Shown here: positions 24,620 through 37,174 of the stretch, piece by piece
Layout: every line of letters starts with the position of its first letter
How positions within the stretch are numbered: the first letter of the stretch is position 1
NCBI GenBank assembly: GCA_015227615.1
Contig: JAALGZ010000045.1
Coordinates: 62,001 to 126,000 of the forward strand
DNA: 64,000 bases
DNA from: Labyrinthula sp. Ha
Lineage: Eukaryota; Sar; Bigyra; Labyrinthulida; Labyrinthulaceae
Direction: 5' to 3'
Made by a program: the position numbers and the translations under genes
Notes under the pieces: generated by a model
The model's database searches: none
Seen by the model: only the letters and a program-made list of their open reading frames with translations
What the model was told of the DNA's origin: nothing

Positions 24620-27600
24620 GCCAGGATGTCAAAGATGGACCCTATTATTTGTTTCCTGAAGGATGAGAAAGCGGAAATAATCACGCAGCCGCGCTGGATG
24701 GGACTTCACAAGATGGAGATTTTAAGAAATAAGCTCAAATCAATGGTGGATCGCGAACTTATCAGGCCAACGAAAAATCCTATTTATGGTTCTCCAGCAT
24801 TTTTAGTTCATAAACCAGGAAGACCAGGAGAATGGATAATGGTAGTGGATATGAAGCTCTTTAACTCTCATACAAGGAAGACACCACTTATTATGCCGAA
24901 CCTCGAGCAGCAAGTTTCTTTTACAAAGGGGGCAACTGTGTTTGGATCATTCGATATCCTCAGTGGATTCGATTACTTACCAGTAGCAGAAGATTCAAGA
25001 AAATATTTTACCATAGTTACCTACTTCGGATGCTATGAGATGTGCGGCTCTCCGCAGGGATGAGTGAACACTCCACAACTTTTTCAAAACAGGATGCTAA
25101 CAGATATTTTGAGACCCCTGGATTTATTTGCAAAGACTTCTAATGGAGTTATACAGTGGATAGATGATACACTTCTCTTCTCAGAGAGTTTCGAAAAGTA
25201 CCTTTTACTTTTGAACGGGTTTTTAAATAAGTTAGTAGAGCTAAATCTCAGGCTGAACATCGCGAAGTGCAGCTTTTATGACACTGAAGCAACATGGTGC
25301 GGCAGAAAGATAAATAGGTCAGGTTGGAAATTCAGTGAGAAGTACTACAACAAGATTCTGAAGACCCCAAAGCCCACTTTTGCTCACGAGTTGGCCCAAG
25401 TTTTGTATCTTTGCAACTGGTTAGGACCGAGTATACCCCCGCCTGGCAGAACTAAGGGATTTCTTTTCGCCGATGCTCCCCGCCGAAAGATCTATGAAAG
25501 AACTTAAAAAGATGAACCTATCTTTGGAATGGAACCCTGAGCTTGAACTCAGATGGGAGGAGCTGCTGAAAGAACTTAATGATGCTTCAAAAAGGAACAT
25601 GGCTCAGTACTCAAAGGATATGAGTCTCTGCATATTCATGGATGCCTCGATAAGCTTCTGGGCTTTTATTTTAACCTCCTGTGAAAACGCGAACCCGGCT
25701 GAGGAAGGATACGACAAAACTATCGACGAACAGATACACGCCCCGTTATTCTTTCTTAGCGGCAAATTCCAAGGTCCACAGCTTGGATGGCATATCAGTG
25801 CCAAGGAACTCTACTCACTAGTGCACGTCTTTAAGCGCTTCCCGTATCTCATCCTTGGCCAAGACAAAAGATTGACGGTTTACACAGACCACAAGAATCT
25901 GGTATACATACTCCATCCAGAATGGAACCCGAAAACAGCGTATCTGGATAGGCTATATCGATGGAGCCTGTTGTTCCAGCAAGTGGACATGACAATAAGA
26001 CATGTTCCAGGAAACAAGAACGTCCTGGCGGATTTGATCTCACGATGGGGAAATCCTGACTATCTTCCGAACAAGAATCAGACGGATACAGTGGAAGAAA
26101 GCGCACTTGGTTTAGCTGCTTTAGCTGAAGGAGCCTTTAGTGAAAAAAAACTTGACAAGGGTAGGATAAGTTTTCTCAATCCTTTTTATACACATAGTTG
26201 GGATAAGGTGAATTATTCTGAAGTAAGGGAAGCACAAAAGAAAGCAGGTATTATTAGGGACACGGAATCAAATGAAGTGGATCTAAAATATGAAGGGGAT
26301 AAGTTGATTATTCTGGAGCCGCTGGTGGCAAGACTTATTTTGCACAATCACTTGGCATCAAATCATTCGTCAATAAAAGAAGAGGAGAGGACTTTATCTT
26401 CGTTCAAATTTACTCTTCCCAGGAAAACGTCGGTGTTGGATATCATAAAGAAAGTCAGGGACAATTATATGCATTGTGGTGCTAGACCAAAGCTGATTAG
26501 AAGAAGTTTAAATATGAGCCGGTTGAGCAGAGTTCCCAGGGAGATAATTCACGCAGATTTTCTTTACATCAACAAGTTTATCCATTACTTAGTTTTCACT
26601 GACAATGTAACGAGGAAGATATATTTAAAACACTGTACATCGGACACGGCTGAAGTTGTCGCTACAGCACTTTTGGAATTTGTTGGAAATTTTCAGGTAC
26701 TAGATGGATTTACTCTCTACACGGACAATGGTAGTTATTTTGCGGGAAAACTTTTGGAAGAGGTAAGTAGGTTGCTTAAGTTTACTAGAAGTTTCTCTGT
26801 TCAATTCGCTCCTTGGACTAATGGCACTGCGGAGGTGAGCAACGCCAAGATAATAAGATTAATAAGAGCTTTACGCAGCGAGTTCAGAATATATGAAGAA
26901 GATATAGGCAAACTTACGGGTGTGATCATGAATGTAATCAACAACTCCCCGTCTACTATAAAAGCTGGATATAGCCCCAATGAGTTATTCATGAACACGA
27001 GAGCTCTCAGTGGATCAGAAATGCTACTGGACAGGGATACTATTTTTATACCTTTAAGGAACGGGGTAAGGACACCAGACAATATAGATGCTGTGATTGA
27101 GAAGTGCTTGGAGATCAAAAGAATATGGAATGCAAAGTTAGATCAGGCCTATGAAATGACGAGGTTGAGAAGAACCAAACAAAACAATAGGATGAATTCG
27201 AAATTCAAGCCGGACACGCTCCAGTTTATGCCCTCAGAGTGGGTTTTATGTAGTAAAGCGGGAACACTTGTAGCCAGAGATAAGACGAAGCCTCTTTGGA
27301 TTGGACCTTACAAAGTGATCAAGGCTGTTCACCGAAATGCGTATCTTATTTCTGATTTACTGGGTAAAGATAGCATAGTTCATGCGTCAAGGTTATGGCC
27401 CTATGCACCCTCGCAGTTCAGGCCTTCAGAAGAATTGATCAATCTATTCAAAGTAGATAAAGCTGACCTAAAAGTGGAAAAACTCCTTGATGTGCAATTT
27501 GAACAGCGCAGGTGGTGGATCCTCGTCAAATGGCTTGGCTTTGAGGAATCGGATAACTCGTGGGAGCCGATGCACACTCTAGCAGAAGATATCCCAGAGG

Positions 27601-27620
27601 TAGTAGCAGATTTCCTTTTA
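24620..27620 (+). mobile_element. pol part of the 22-kb element: RT, RNase H, integrase, chromodomain
   Basis: RT: IMVVDMKLFN, FGSFDILSGFDYLP and the catalytic WIDDTLLFS box (about 25155), where the more usual YxDD is WIDD. RNase H: FMDAS, VYTDHKNLVYI and a DLISRWG end (about 25640-26050). Integrase: a HADFLYI first catalytic Asp, YTDNGSYF second Asp and NGTAEVSNA Glu (about 26550-26840). Chromodomain: VEKLLDVQF, ILVKWLGF and NSWEPMHTL (about 27470-27580), the mark of chromoviruses, which often steers integration to particular chromatin. Confidence 0.9.
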
Positions 27621-27734
27621 GAAATGGATACCTCTACTTCCAAGAGAGCTTTAAAGAAGTTTCGCAATATAGTTAAGATGAAAGGTAGAACTAGGGTGAA
27701 CTCTATTTTATTCGTCAAGAACCCGAATTACCCC

Positions 27735-27960
27735 AGCCAATCGCCTGGATGGTTACCAGTGGAAAACACATACTTAGGACTTTAGTAGCTGTTCATGGAT
27801 GTGGTAACTGGAAGGAAATGATGTTGGAAAATGCTTTGCCGGGAAAGAATAAGCAGCAGTTGATCACTCAAGTTCAAAGAATTATTCATCGTCAGTCAAT
27901 TATATCTTACCAGGGTATACATTTAGATATTTATAGGGTTGGCAAAGTTAACAGGTCACT
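27735..27960 (+). mobile_element. Myb/SANT-like DNA-binding domain in the 22-kb element
   Basis: Directly after the chromodomain. The pattern is SPGW..., then VAVHGCGNWKEMMLENALPG and KNKQQLITQVQRII. This matches Myb/SANT spacing (first helix Trp, GxGNW, LPGK, then a recognition-helix-like Gln-rich segment), and closely matches the cleaner domain at 53.53-53.72 kb. Myb/SANT modules bind DNA or histone tails, so here it probably guides the element protein to chromatin or to its own DNA. Confidence 0.75.
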
Positions 27961-28319
27961 GTCAGATGCTTTCATTGTGAACAAGACACCTTATTTTGAT
28001 GAACGAAAATTATTAAGATGGTGCTTCAATGTTATAAGATTTTCATTGAATGAAGAAACTTTATCTACACTTAAAGTTCCATTTTTCAGAAGGGAGAAGG
28101 ATTTATTTATTCGTGAAGTTTTGAACAAGTTGGACACTATTGAAGAATTTGACGATTTTTATCCTCATTTGGGATCATTCAAGCAGACTCTTTCTTGGAT
28201 ATGGTTCGGATATGAAGTTAATGAAGCGGTAAAGGAAGATGACAGGCAAATTTTAAGATGGTTTAATAAAAAAAAAAGATCAGATCGTAGAACTTTTTAA
28301 GAAGAATATTCCTGCAGAG

Positions 28320-29070
28320 GTAGATCAAGTACAGGGTGTGGAATTGAATTGTGAACACTTTCATTTTACTTTCTCTCTCAGGGATAGAAATATTTATGAT
28401 GTTGTTGCGGTTAATGAACAAGATGTCAGGAAGTCTACTTTATATTATGTGCCTGAGAAGGCCAGAATTTTAAATGCGATTTATTACACCCGGATTTCAA
28501 GATGTTATATCAAGAGTTTATGCCTGTTTTGCCCAAGGTTATTATTATGGACCCACCTTGGAGGATTGGGTCAAAGGAACCAACACGTGGTGGCTCGTTA
28601 AATTACCAATGTTTTTCGGATAAAGATTTGATGACTTTGGACTTCTCGTATTTTCAAAGCACTGGATTTTTATTATTGTGGGTTGTTAATGCAAAAAGAA
28701 ATATAGCTGAACAGCTAGTAGTTAAAAATGGCTACAAAATACTGGATACAGTGGTTTGGGTTAAAGTGAGCAAGAATCAGAAACTTCAAGTTGGTCCAGG
28801 CTATTATTTACGACACGCTTCAGAATTGTGTCTATTATGTGGAAAAGGTAACTACCGATCTATAATGTCGCATGGTCAGGTAGTAAACGTTATATTTGAG
28901 CAACGATACTCTCATTCTAGGAAGCCAGATGCTATATATGAGTTGGCTTCTAAGTTAGTGCCAGGTGGGCCGTATTTGGATGTCTTCGCCCGATTTTCTA
29001 ATGTTCGCAGCCATTGGAATTCTATTGGACTAGAAGTTACATCGTCGGTGACTGGTACCTATTTTAATTA
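28320..29070 (+). mobile_element. MT-A70 adenine-N6 methyltransferase domain in the 22-kb element
   Basis: MT-A70 enzymes transfer a methyl group from S-adenosylmethionine to N6 of adenine in RNA (METTL3 type) or DNA (MTA1/AMT type). The catalytic VIIMDPPW motif is intact at 28538-28561. After it come FLLLWVVN, VVWVKVS, GYYLRHASELCLL, SRKPDAIYELASKL and PGGPYLDVFARF, the regular MT-A70 strand order to the C-terminus. About 60 residues of N-terminal extension (from about 28320) are shared in style with the other two copies. Whether it methylates DNA or RNA cannot be told. Confidence 0.88.
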
Positions 29071-29097
29071 AAGTTTATTCATTCTTGAGAGGGGGAA

Positions 29098-29226
29098 TGA
29101 TGTGAACCGTTAAATTGGAATAGATTAATATGTACGTTAAGAGAGAGTTTTTGACATAAACATTAAAATTGAAATAAAGTGACAAAGTTATAAGCTTATA
29201 TAGAAGACCCTTTGGACTATAAATCA
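29098..29226 (+). repeat. 3' LTR, 129 bp
   Basis: Pairs with 22051-22179, about four substitutions apart, preceded by a polypurine tract. Confidence 0.95.
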
Positions 29227-29485
29227 ATATACAAGACTGAGAGGAGAACAATCAAAAGGTTTACGTCAGAAAGAAAACCATACCAAAGAAAAAAATAAAC
29301 TCTCTGCCAAGATTTCCAGAACCAAAACCAAAATAATCCATGATCTTCTTAGAAAGCTGGTAGATTCTCTAGAGTCAAGTTGTTATATTTCAAATGACCA
29401 ATACAAGAACACACAAAAATATGAAACCAGAAAATATAACAAGAGAAAACTCAAAAAAATAGTGAAACTGTATTTATTTAAATAG

Positions 29486-30730
29486 TATTACTTTAGTGGC
29501 GTATCATCTTATTAACTAAACAAAAGAAAAAACACATTAATCAAAGTATCCAAAGTCTTCATAGCTAAAGGAAATTAATTCTCACTTTTTGTTTATACAG
29601 AAATAAATTTTCAAATAGAAAATGAATATTTCTAACAATTTTTGATATTAAAACAAAAGCATTAAAAAAATATCCTTTTGCAAAAGTAATTTATCTTTTT
29701 TCTTCGTCCTTCCCTTTCTTTTTCATTTGCATATCATCGAATCTTATCGATAATTTTGATACATCAACTCTTTATCAAATATCGATTAGACATGACCCAA
29801 ATATCCGTTAGAGCAGTTTTTGAAAACGCTGAATATGAGTTTGAAGTCTCCGTGAGAGAAGATTCTTCTTGTAGCGTCTAGATAACATTCAACTTTGTTT
29901 TTTTGTTAGTTTTGTGGTTTCTTGTTGTTTGGTTGTTATGGTTTTTTGTTGTATTTAGATATTTGCCTCTGAGGTTTCGTGATAATTGGAGTACAATATT
30001 CCCAGAAAAAACTCCTACAAATTTGCATTAACGTGATATGGCGATATTTTACTGAAGTAATATGGAAGAGATTTACAATACCGAAGTTGGCATTTTTTGA
30101 GAATTTGGATTAAGAATATCCTTGGCTATGTGAAATTATGCTGGAAAGGGTAATAAAAATGACTCAAAGAAAGTTTTGTAAAAATTAGGTATTGGAAGAG
30201 CGTAAGTACTTGATATATTAGTGACGTTGGTATTAGTTTTTTTTTGTTAATAACTGTTAATAACTGAAAAGAAAAAATAAGAACAAGAAAAGCTAAAAGT
30301 TTTATATTATTGTTATTCAAGCCGATTATTATACAACCTAAGAACCTTATCCGCGGACGTTTGGTTTATCTTGTGGACACGTAAAACGCTTCAATATGAA
30401 CAACAATATATTTAAAAAAAATATGTATAATTAATGATCCAAAAATTTGAACCTCAGAGTAAGAATAAATCTTAGCTGCATAGAATAAACAAAAACATCA
30501 TTTTATTTATCTTTCAGCAAATTTATGAACTCTATGTTCTTACTACGTCACCATGGTTTAACTTTGTCTTACATTTTTGTTTCTTGGTTCAATTCAAAAC
30601 GCTTAACACTGAATTTAGTAAATAGTAAACATAAACTTCGAATAGGAGGTAAAATATCTTAAGGCAAAAGCTCCAGATATTAAAAAATAAAAGAAATCAC
30701 TTAAGATTCTAAGATTTAAAAAATTAATAC
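29486..30730. other. AT-rich spacer
   Basis: A GT-rich patch (29890-29960) and small open frames only. One minus-strand frame near 30320 starts with a hydrophobic signal-like stretch but lacks other support. Confidence 0.4.
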
Positions 30731-32222
30731 TTATATATCTTTTGTGAGCATCAACATAGCCTCTGGCGCAGTTTCTTTTTCAAAATCACGAAAAAATGAA
30801 CGACTCTCTTTTCTTTTTTCCTCTGTTGTACAGCAGGAATAAAGCTTATCCCTCGTTTCCTTCGAAAGTAACTTACTACAATATTGACACATTCCAGTAC
30901 TCTCTATAGGTTCTGGTGGTAGTCCGAAATCAAAGTGGTTTTTAACGGCTTCATACTGCCTAAATGGTCTGTACCTAGCGTTAACTGCTCTTGGATGAGG
31001 CTCAACATAGTTTTGAAGAATTCCAGCAGTACTTCTCCTAGGATAAAAAAACTTATTTACGAACAAATCATCAATCCGGGCAAAGAATTGAACACCAGCT
31101 AGACCAACTATTAAACTTTCAAGAGATTTTCTTTGCAGCAAAACAAAGTATGAAACTGGAAAAAGCATGGAACTGAGTACAAGATCTGGTAGAAGGACCA
31201 CAGTATACCACAACAACCAAAGTATTGAACATGAGAGCGAAGGACAGTCTCCCCATCTCTCGCAACTACTACAAGAACTTCCAGCCTTGCTAAATTTAGG
31301 CATTTTACAGCACATACAGATACGTGACCGGTTATTTTCACGAGAATAGCAATAGTAATTTCCACCAACCAACTTCAAAGGTAACAAGAATAGCCCAATG
31401 AAAGAAAACCATAAACGTTGAACTGGGTTATCTGATATACATTCGGAAATGATGTCATCCTCTCCAACATATGCTCCATTTGCAATTCCAATAACTATTT
31501 TTCCTTTTACACTAGAAACTAATAGTATTCCAATTACCGCAATACTTTCCAAGAGAACAGGAAGAAGTAATACCCAATTGATAAGAATTACCGCCGTTTT
31601 AAATTTACAAAATTCCTTAGCAAAAGTATTAGAGGAACCAGTATTGTTATTTGCGCTTGTATTGTCTTCATTGTTTTGGTCTCCTTCACCAGAATTTTCA
31701 ATCTCTGATAGATCTTTACATTCAACCTCAAAATCTGTTTCATTTGGGTCAAGTTGTGACAACTTTAAGGACAACTCCTGTAGGTTCTCACAATTTTGTG
31801 TAATTGCTTCTTGAAATGCAGCCTCCAAAGAGAAATCATCTTCTTCTTTGACAAAATAATCATCACAATAGCTCGCAGAAAAAAATTGCTGGAAATCAGG
31901 GGTGCCTGTAGATTCAATGAACCCGTTAGCACTTCCTTGATCGAATAGTATAAAAAACCATACGATTAATGCAAGAAGAACCTAGATATAAATAAACGCA
32001 ATAAGATTATACGATTCCAACCATTGCTTTTACAAAAACTTTTGGGTAGCTTATGAAGAATTGTTCTTCCTTGGTGCAACTTCTTGGAGGTGTTAAGTTT
32101 CGAAACTTGGGAAAGCGAAGATAATCCATTGTTTCATATTTTCTCTCACAAAAAAACGGTTGCAGACAATTAGTTGCAGTGTTCGCTAAGCAATTTCCAA
32201 GCTTCGTCATTGCTTTAACCAT
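30731..32222 (-). CDS. Multi-pass membrane protein of unknown function
   Basis: Two exons: 32222-32013 (ATG at 32222, 70 residues) and 31981-30731 (416 residues, TAA), joined in phase 0 over a 31-nt intron (GTATAA...ATCTAG, 31982-32012). Total about 486 residues. The join creates a continuous hydrophobic helix (MVGIVLLALIVWFFILF, residues about 67-83). A Ser/Asn/Glu-rich loop follows, then helices around ILINWVLLLPVLL, LWFSFIGLFLLPLKL and SILWLLWYTVVLLPDLVLSS. A Cys-rich loop CMCCKMPKF ... CSSCERWGDCPSLSC could bind metal, as could the C-terminal MCQYCSKLL. I do not recognise a family. Acidic N-terminal and basic C-terminal segments suggest soluble tails. It reads intact. Confidence 0.75.
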
Positions 32223-35200
32223 ATTTTTATGTTTTATTGCGTTTTATTTGTCGTTAACAAATAAAATGACTACACGAGACCTAAAATCAGGGGACAAACT
32301 TCGAGTTTATTTAATATATTCGAATATCAGAAATAATATGTTAATAAAACTCTCTCCTTTCGTTAGAATACGTTCTCAATAAAAAGTAAAATTTTTTCTT
32401 TCTTTTCTTTCTTCTTAATATCTTAACGGTTAACAACAAAACTACTTATTTCATAGTTGTTATTAAAATAGCATCGGTATTCCAGTAGTGATAGTATATA
32501 AATCAGCAACTTACTGTAAGTTCCATTATTTACAGGTATCACCTTTTTCCAAAATGTCACAAACATGAATTATGTATAAAAATTACTGGAATTCGGTATC
32601 AGAAATCAGAATTCTCATAATCTTAGAATATGACGTTAACGTAAATTTACGTGGGCTTTTTCCGGGGATATTTTACACCAGATATCACGGATTTCACGCC
32701 ATTTCACATCATCTGAAAAATCGCGAATGCAGCATATTACAAAAAGGAACTCCTAGAATACGTTCAAAAACCGAACTGAATATGAAACAACGCAGCATAC
32801 ACCGGATTGAACACCTTCTCATTTTATAACAAAATTTAAAACACCACTGGACAGGAAAGCTGAAATAAAATATATCAAAAACATAACAACAGTTTCTATT
32901 TGAAATGAAATTGTTTTGAAGGAATGATGAAATGTCCAATTTGGACAGAAAAAATATATATCGACTTTTATACAAGATGATGATTATGGATGATTTTGGA
33001 TGATTTTGTCACTGTATATTTGTTTGAACTGTACTTTATAAAAAATCCAATAATACATTCTTATCGGTAAGTTATCGGTTAGATGATGTTGATGATAAAA
33101 AGATAAAAAAAGACAGGGATAAAGTCCAAGAAAATAATTTCTATAAATGAGATGAAATATTACACTGTGGAAATAACTTCTAATGAATCTACTACTATTA
33201 TAACGGTATGACATTTGTAAAAAAAGTTTTAGTATCACGGTAATCGTTCCATTGTAAATTCCACCAAGCAGAAAATACTCCCTTTAACCAAAAAGTATCC
33301 TATAAATTCCTAGAGAATAAAAAAAAATAGTTTGGGTATAAGCGTCTGATTCTTTTCAAAATATTGCCGACTGTTGCATTTAAATATTCATATGTCTCTT
33401 TCAATAAACTAGCAGTGCAATTTATAGAGCATGTACTACCAAACCATACAAACTGCTACCACACATCATGAAAGTTGCAAAAAAAAAACTCAGATATGTG
33501 ATTTACATACAGTCCCTTTATGATTGTTAACCCAGTTTAGTTTTTGCTCTTATAAAATGAGCTACAGTGTTTTCTACACTGCGTAAAGGTGATAAATCTT
33601 CTTTAAATGTTTTCACCTGGGGAAGTAAAAATTTTCTGTTCTGGTTTAACTTAGGCTCTTACGCATTTGAAAATTTAGTTCATTTTCTTTTTCTAGTCTT
33701 TTGGAACCAAATCTTATAAATGAAGTAATTATATTGTTTTGAACACAGTCTGTTCAAACAATTTAAGGCAATCCTTGGTTTTTATTGGCGTCTTATTACT
33801 CGATTATTACGCTTCAACTGTGTGAGTCGGGGGGGTTCTATTTTTCCCTTTTTGATTAAACTGATATGTTGTTATATTTGTTAGTTTATAGCTGCATTTA
33901 CTCTAGATCGGAAAAAGCAATATTCCGGTAACTTTCACACCCCAAATGAAATAAAACCTAGTATAGTTGAGAAATATTTGTTAATTTTGTTGTGGTTAAT
34001 GCGTTGATAAAAGAATTTAAGGATAAGGTAACAGATAGCTCTGATGTTGCCAATGAAACATCAGTAGGTTTGTTGAAACCTGGTCAAAGATAGGGTGAAG
34101 GCAACATATTCTGTCAAATATCTTAGGAGCTCGTCTAAAGAGGACAATAAAGCAACATCTCGAAGAATCAATAGTTGTTGTTCGTTTGAAATCAATACTG
34201 CAGTTAGTGTTACCTTTCAGTATAATTCTAGAACCACATAATTAAGCGGGAATTGCCTGGCATGTTATTTCTCTTGCCGCTTTGCTTTGTAATGATTTTT
34301 TACCCAACTTAATTGTTTTTCAATGATATATTCGCATGCACCCTTATCTTCAATTAATATTAGCTTCAAATCTCCATATATCTAGGAAAAGAATAACTGT
34401 GGTACTTTACTCTCTCAAAGCATCCATAATGCAAAAAAAAAATTATAGTAGTGCACATTTTTATGAGATTTATCTTTTCCTAGCAATTTAGTATCATATT
34501 TACTTGCTCTACCAATAGATTCGTACAACTAGTTTTCTAAATTTTATTTTAGTATCTTTAATCTGTTACTTATCTTATTCTCAGTTCTTGCTATTATAAA
34601 TGTGATTTAACGTATTTGGCTCCTGTTGCAGAGTATTAACTTACCTATTTTATGTCAAACATCTCATCATCTCAAATTCTTGAGCTGTTATTATGGTGGT
34701 TGTATACCTGCAAAGTTTCTGTTATCATTTTCCTTAAGGACATTTCAAACTTGTAATTTCTTGTAATTAGGTATTAACGGTTTGGTAGACTGTACTTAAG
34801 TATTCCACGATAAAACAATACTTTATTTCAAATATGAAAATTGCAGAACATATAACAAAATGTTCCAGTTACTGTTGTATGGTATTATTTATCGTGTATA
34901 GTTCTGAGTTGTGTAGCTAGTAGTTTGCGCTTTTAGTTTTTAATTTGTAAGTATTGAAAATAAGAAACAACACTTTTTAACAAACAGTTTATACAACAGG
35001 TACGAACCCATTACGAAACTGTTTGATATGTGTGAGGACACTATCAAGACAGTGTTGGTGTCTCGGTTGGTTTGTACTATTGGATTCGATACATTATGCA
35101 ACTTATAATGCTAAGATGGGTACGTTTTGCTGACTTGTTTTTAACATCAAAAACCAACTTGACTCATAGACTTCCAATTAACTCATGAAATTTTTCTAGG

Positions 35201-35480
35201 ACATTCACTGGTTAAGAATACCAATAAATAAAACATATTTTTGTTGTTGATAATGTGAATAATACAAATATTGAGCGATCCACTATCCTGGGGAGAAAAT
35301 ATGACTGCATGAAATTAATAGTTTATGTAAAGCAACAAGCTAATAAAGTTTCTTGATTCACTGTTACCCGAGAAGCGAACAGTGACAAAAATCTATTCAC
35401 TGTTCTACTTTGGAAACCCAAGATAATAAGTGTATATAGAGTATTCCAATCCCTTAAACGAGGAATTCGGATTCTCAAAC
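32223..35480. other. Long AT-rich gene-free stretch
   Basis: No coding, RNA or repeat feature I can support. The first part must hold the promoter of the membrane-protein gene. An ATTT/TCTTT-rich tract lies at 32390-32420. Confidence 0.45.
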
Positions 35481-35484
35481 TTAC

Positions 35485-36025
35485 CTAAACAAAATATAAG
35501 GAGGGTTGCATCTCCTTGGAGCACAGCCAGGAAACTGAAGTCCTTTTGTGGAAGTTGTTTCATCTCTATAATGCAGAAGATTACCTCTATTTTGTTTTGA
35601 TTCTTGGTTAACTGTCTTATTTGTAGTCGGGGCTAGGTTAAAATTATGTTTATTTTTGTTCAAATTAATATTATCTGTATTGGAAAGAGTTTCCTTTATT
35701 TCATAGCTTGCCAGCTAAGCCCCGGTCAAGAAATGAAAAGTTTCATTCATCACACTATTGTTGTAGTAAGTATCTTATTTGCCGAGAAAGAGGTTATATA
35801 CAGTTAAAATAAGGCCATGAACAGCTAAGAGTACTCAATGCTAAGCGTTATTTTTAGTAACTTGAGTAATTTCCTTCGAAAGGAAGCCGAAGACAATACT
35901 AGTTGAAACGTGTTATTGCTAAATTTTTCATAGCTTCCTCGATTCAGACTAAATTCACTATTGAAAAAAGAGATATTTAGTAAACTTCTAACATCAGAAG
36001 GATAAAATACCTCTCTTGTAAGCAA
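35485..36025 (-). CDS. Possible exons of a spliced gene
   Basis: Two minus-strand stretches look coding-like. About 36025-35830 includes REVFYPSDVRSLLNI and FSLNRGSYEKFSNN. About 35720-35485 includes LASYEIKETLSNTDNIN and ETTSTKGLQFPGCAPRRC. The second starts after a CTTAG acceptor and ends at a strong TTTAG|GTAAGT donor (35485/35484). The join between them and the next exon is not resolved, and no family is recognised. Confidence 0.25.
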
Positions 36026-37174
36026 CTATATCCAACATTTGGATATTTTCTCTTTACAAACCTCCTTTATTTTGAACAATTATCCACATTGTCTTTCCTT
36101 ATATATCAAATTAATAAATTTTCTAGACATCCCCATGATGATTTCAAATTAGCCAAAATTAATAAATAAAAGTTAAAGAAAAAGACATATAAAAGCCTGC
36201 TACCTAGTTTTTTAGACTCTTGGAGCATGCTCTAAGATTCTCATTCATGTTTTACACATGCCACCATTCTTAGGCAAACATGATAACAAGTTGATGAGTG
36301 TTTAGCATGAAGTAGAACTTACAGAGAACATTTTCAAAATTAATTAATACAGGCTATTAACGGCACAATAGAATGTCTTTCATTTCTTAGGTTAAATGTA
36401 GAAGGCTTACTGCAATTATCAGTATGACAATAAATTTGGAACTTAGAACATGAGATTTGGTTCTATGACGACTCGTAGGATGGATCAACCTCTAGTCTCT
36501 TTGTTACGGTCTGAGAGTGCTGAAATAGCAACAGCTAATTGCCGAACTTCAAGAAATGGAAATACTGATACAAACATTGAAAAAGCTAAGATACTTATCA
36601 TAAGCATCTCGTGCAACTTTTGTAAGAGGAAGAAAAAAAAATGGAGCAGAATTTATTTTGTAGGAATTTTCCGTTCTATTATTTAGCAATACTCCAGGTT
36701 TTGCACATACAGAACGTTAATTGCAATTAACACCATTGATGCAATAGAACAAAATAATAGCTCTTTTTGTTATAGCACCTGGTGTTTCTTTCAAGAAACT
36801 CGAAGAAAACTCAACCCTTGAAGAATCTTAGATTTATTAAAAGAACTCTAATAAAAACCTATCGTCCCTTGAAGCAGTATCATATTTGGTGATACTTGAA
36901 CTAAATAAAATTTTCCTTGGTCCTAAATCAGGTTTTAAAGAATCATCGGAATGAGAGAATATCATTATTCCCTACCAAGAGGCATCATTGTTGGTTTTAT
37001 GCTAAATTTATTGTTCCTGCAGCAATAGGTCTTCTTTTCTATATACTGCATTCTGAGACAAGAGTTTTTTTCTTACGAGAAAAAACCATATATTTGAACA
37101 GTTAGAATATTACATTAAAAGAGAAAATCTAAAAATAAATTCCAAAAATATGCTAGCAACTAAAACAGTGCGTT
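36026..37174. other. AT-rich spacer downstream of the kinase gene
   Basis: Contains a short plus-strand open frame (36450-36686) and a minus-strand one starting near 36610 with a signal-peptide-like N-terminus. Neither has enough support to call. Confidence 0.35.

Larger units (their letters stand above)
22051..29226 (+). mobile_element. Ty3-type chromovirus-like LTR element with Myb and MT-A70 module
   Basis: A 7.18-kb element with 129-bp LTRs that begin TGAT and end ATCA, differ at about four positions (97% identity) and are flanked by a 4-bp ATAT target duplication. The order is gag with zinc knuckle, aspartic protease, RT, RNase H, integrase, chromodomain, Myb/SANT, MT-A70, polypurine tract (GAGAGGGGGAA, 29087-29097), 3' LTR. 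The first eight steps follow the standard chromovirus plan. The Myb and MT-A70 parts are additions. It looks nearly whole with about half a dozen breaks, some of which could be family-type frame changes. It is young by LTR identity, and inserted into an exon of a host gene. Confidence 0.93.
21737..29485 (+). pseudogene. Small basic bZIP-like host gene split by a retrotransposon
   Basis: Exon 1 (21737-21940, ATG at 21737) encodes about 68 residues with a stretch resembling a bZIP basic region and zipper start (SKEAREKKKKYIKALQELV), followed by a short Leu heptad pattern. A phase-0 intron (GTGAAA at 21941 to TTCTTCAG at 22023) is plausible because exon 1 otherwise stops at 21947. Exon 2 starts LLLIDNEAY (22024-22050), where the LTR element begins. 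After the element and one 4-bp ATAT target copy, the same frame resumes at 29231 with TRLRGEQSKGL, continues through a Lys-rich helical stretch (IIHDLLRKLVDSLESS), and stops at 29483-29485. Frame and phase match exactly across the insertion, which argues that the gene was coding until recently. The bZIP assignment is tentative, since the usual basic-region Asn is missing. This allele should be non-functional unless the element is skipped. Confidence 0.5.

Noticed and set aside
30126-30320. Small secreted protein with a hydrophobic N-terminus on the minus strand.
   Set aside because: Only the composition suggests it, and the rest is low-complexity with no splice or homology support.
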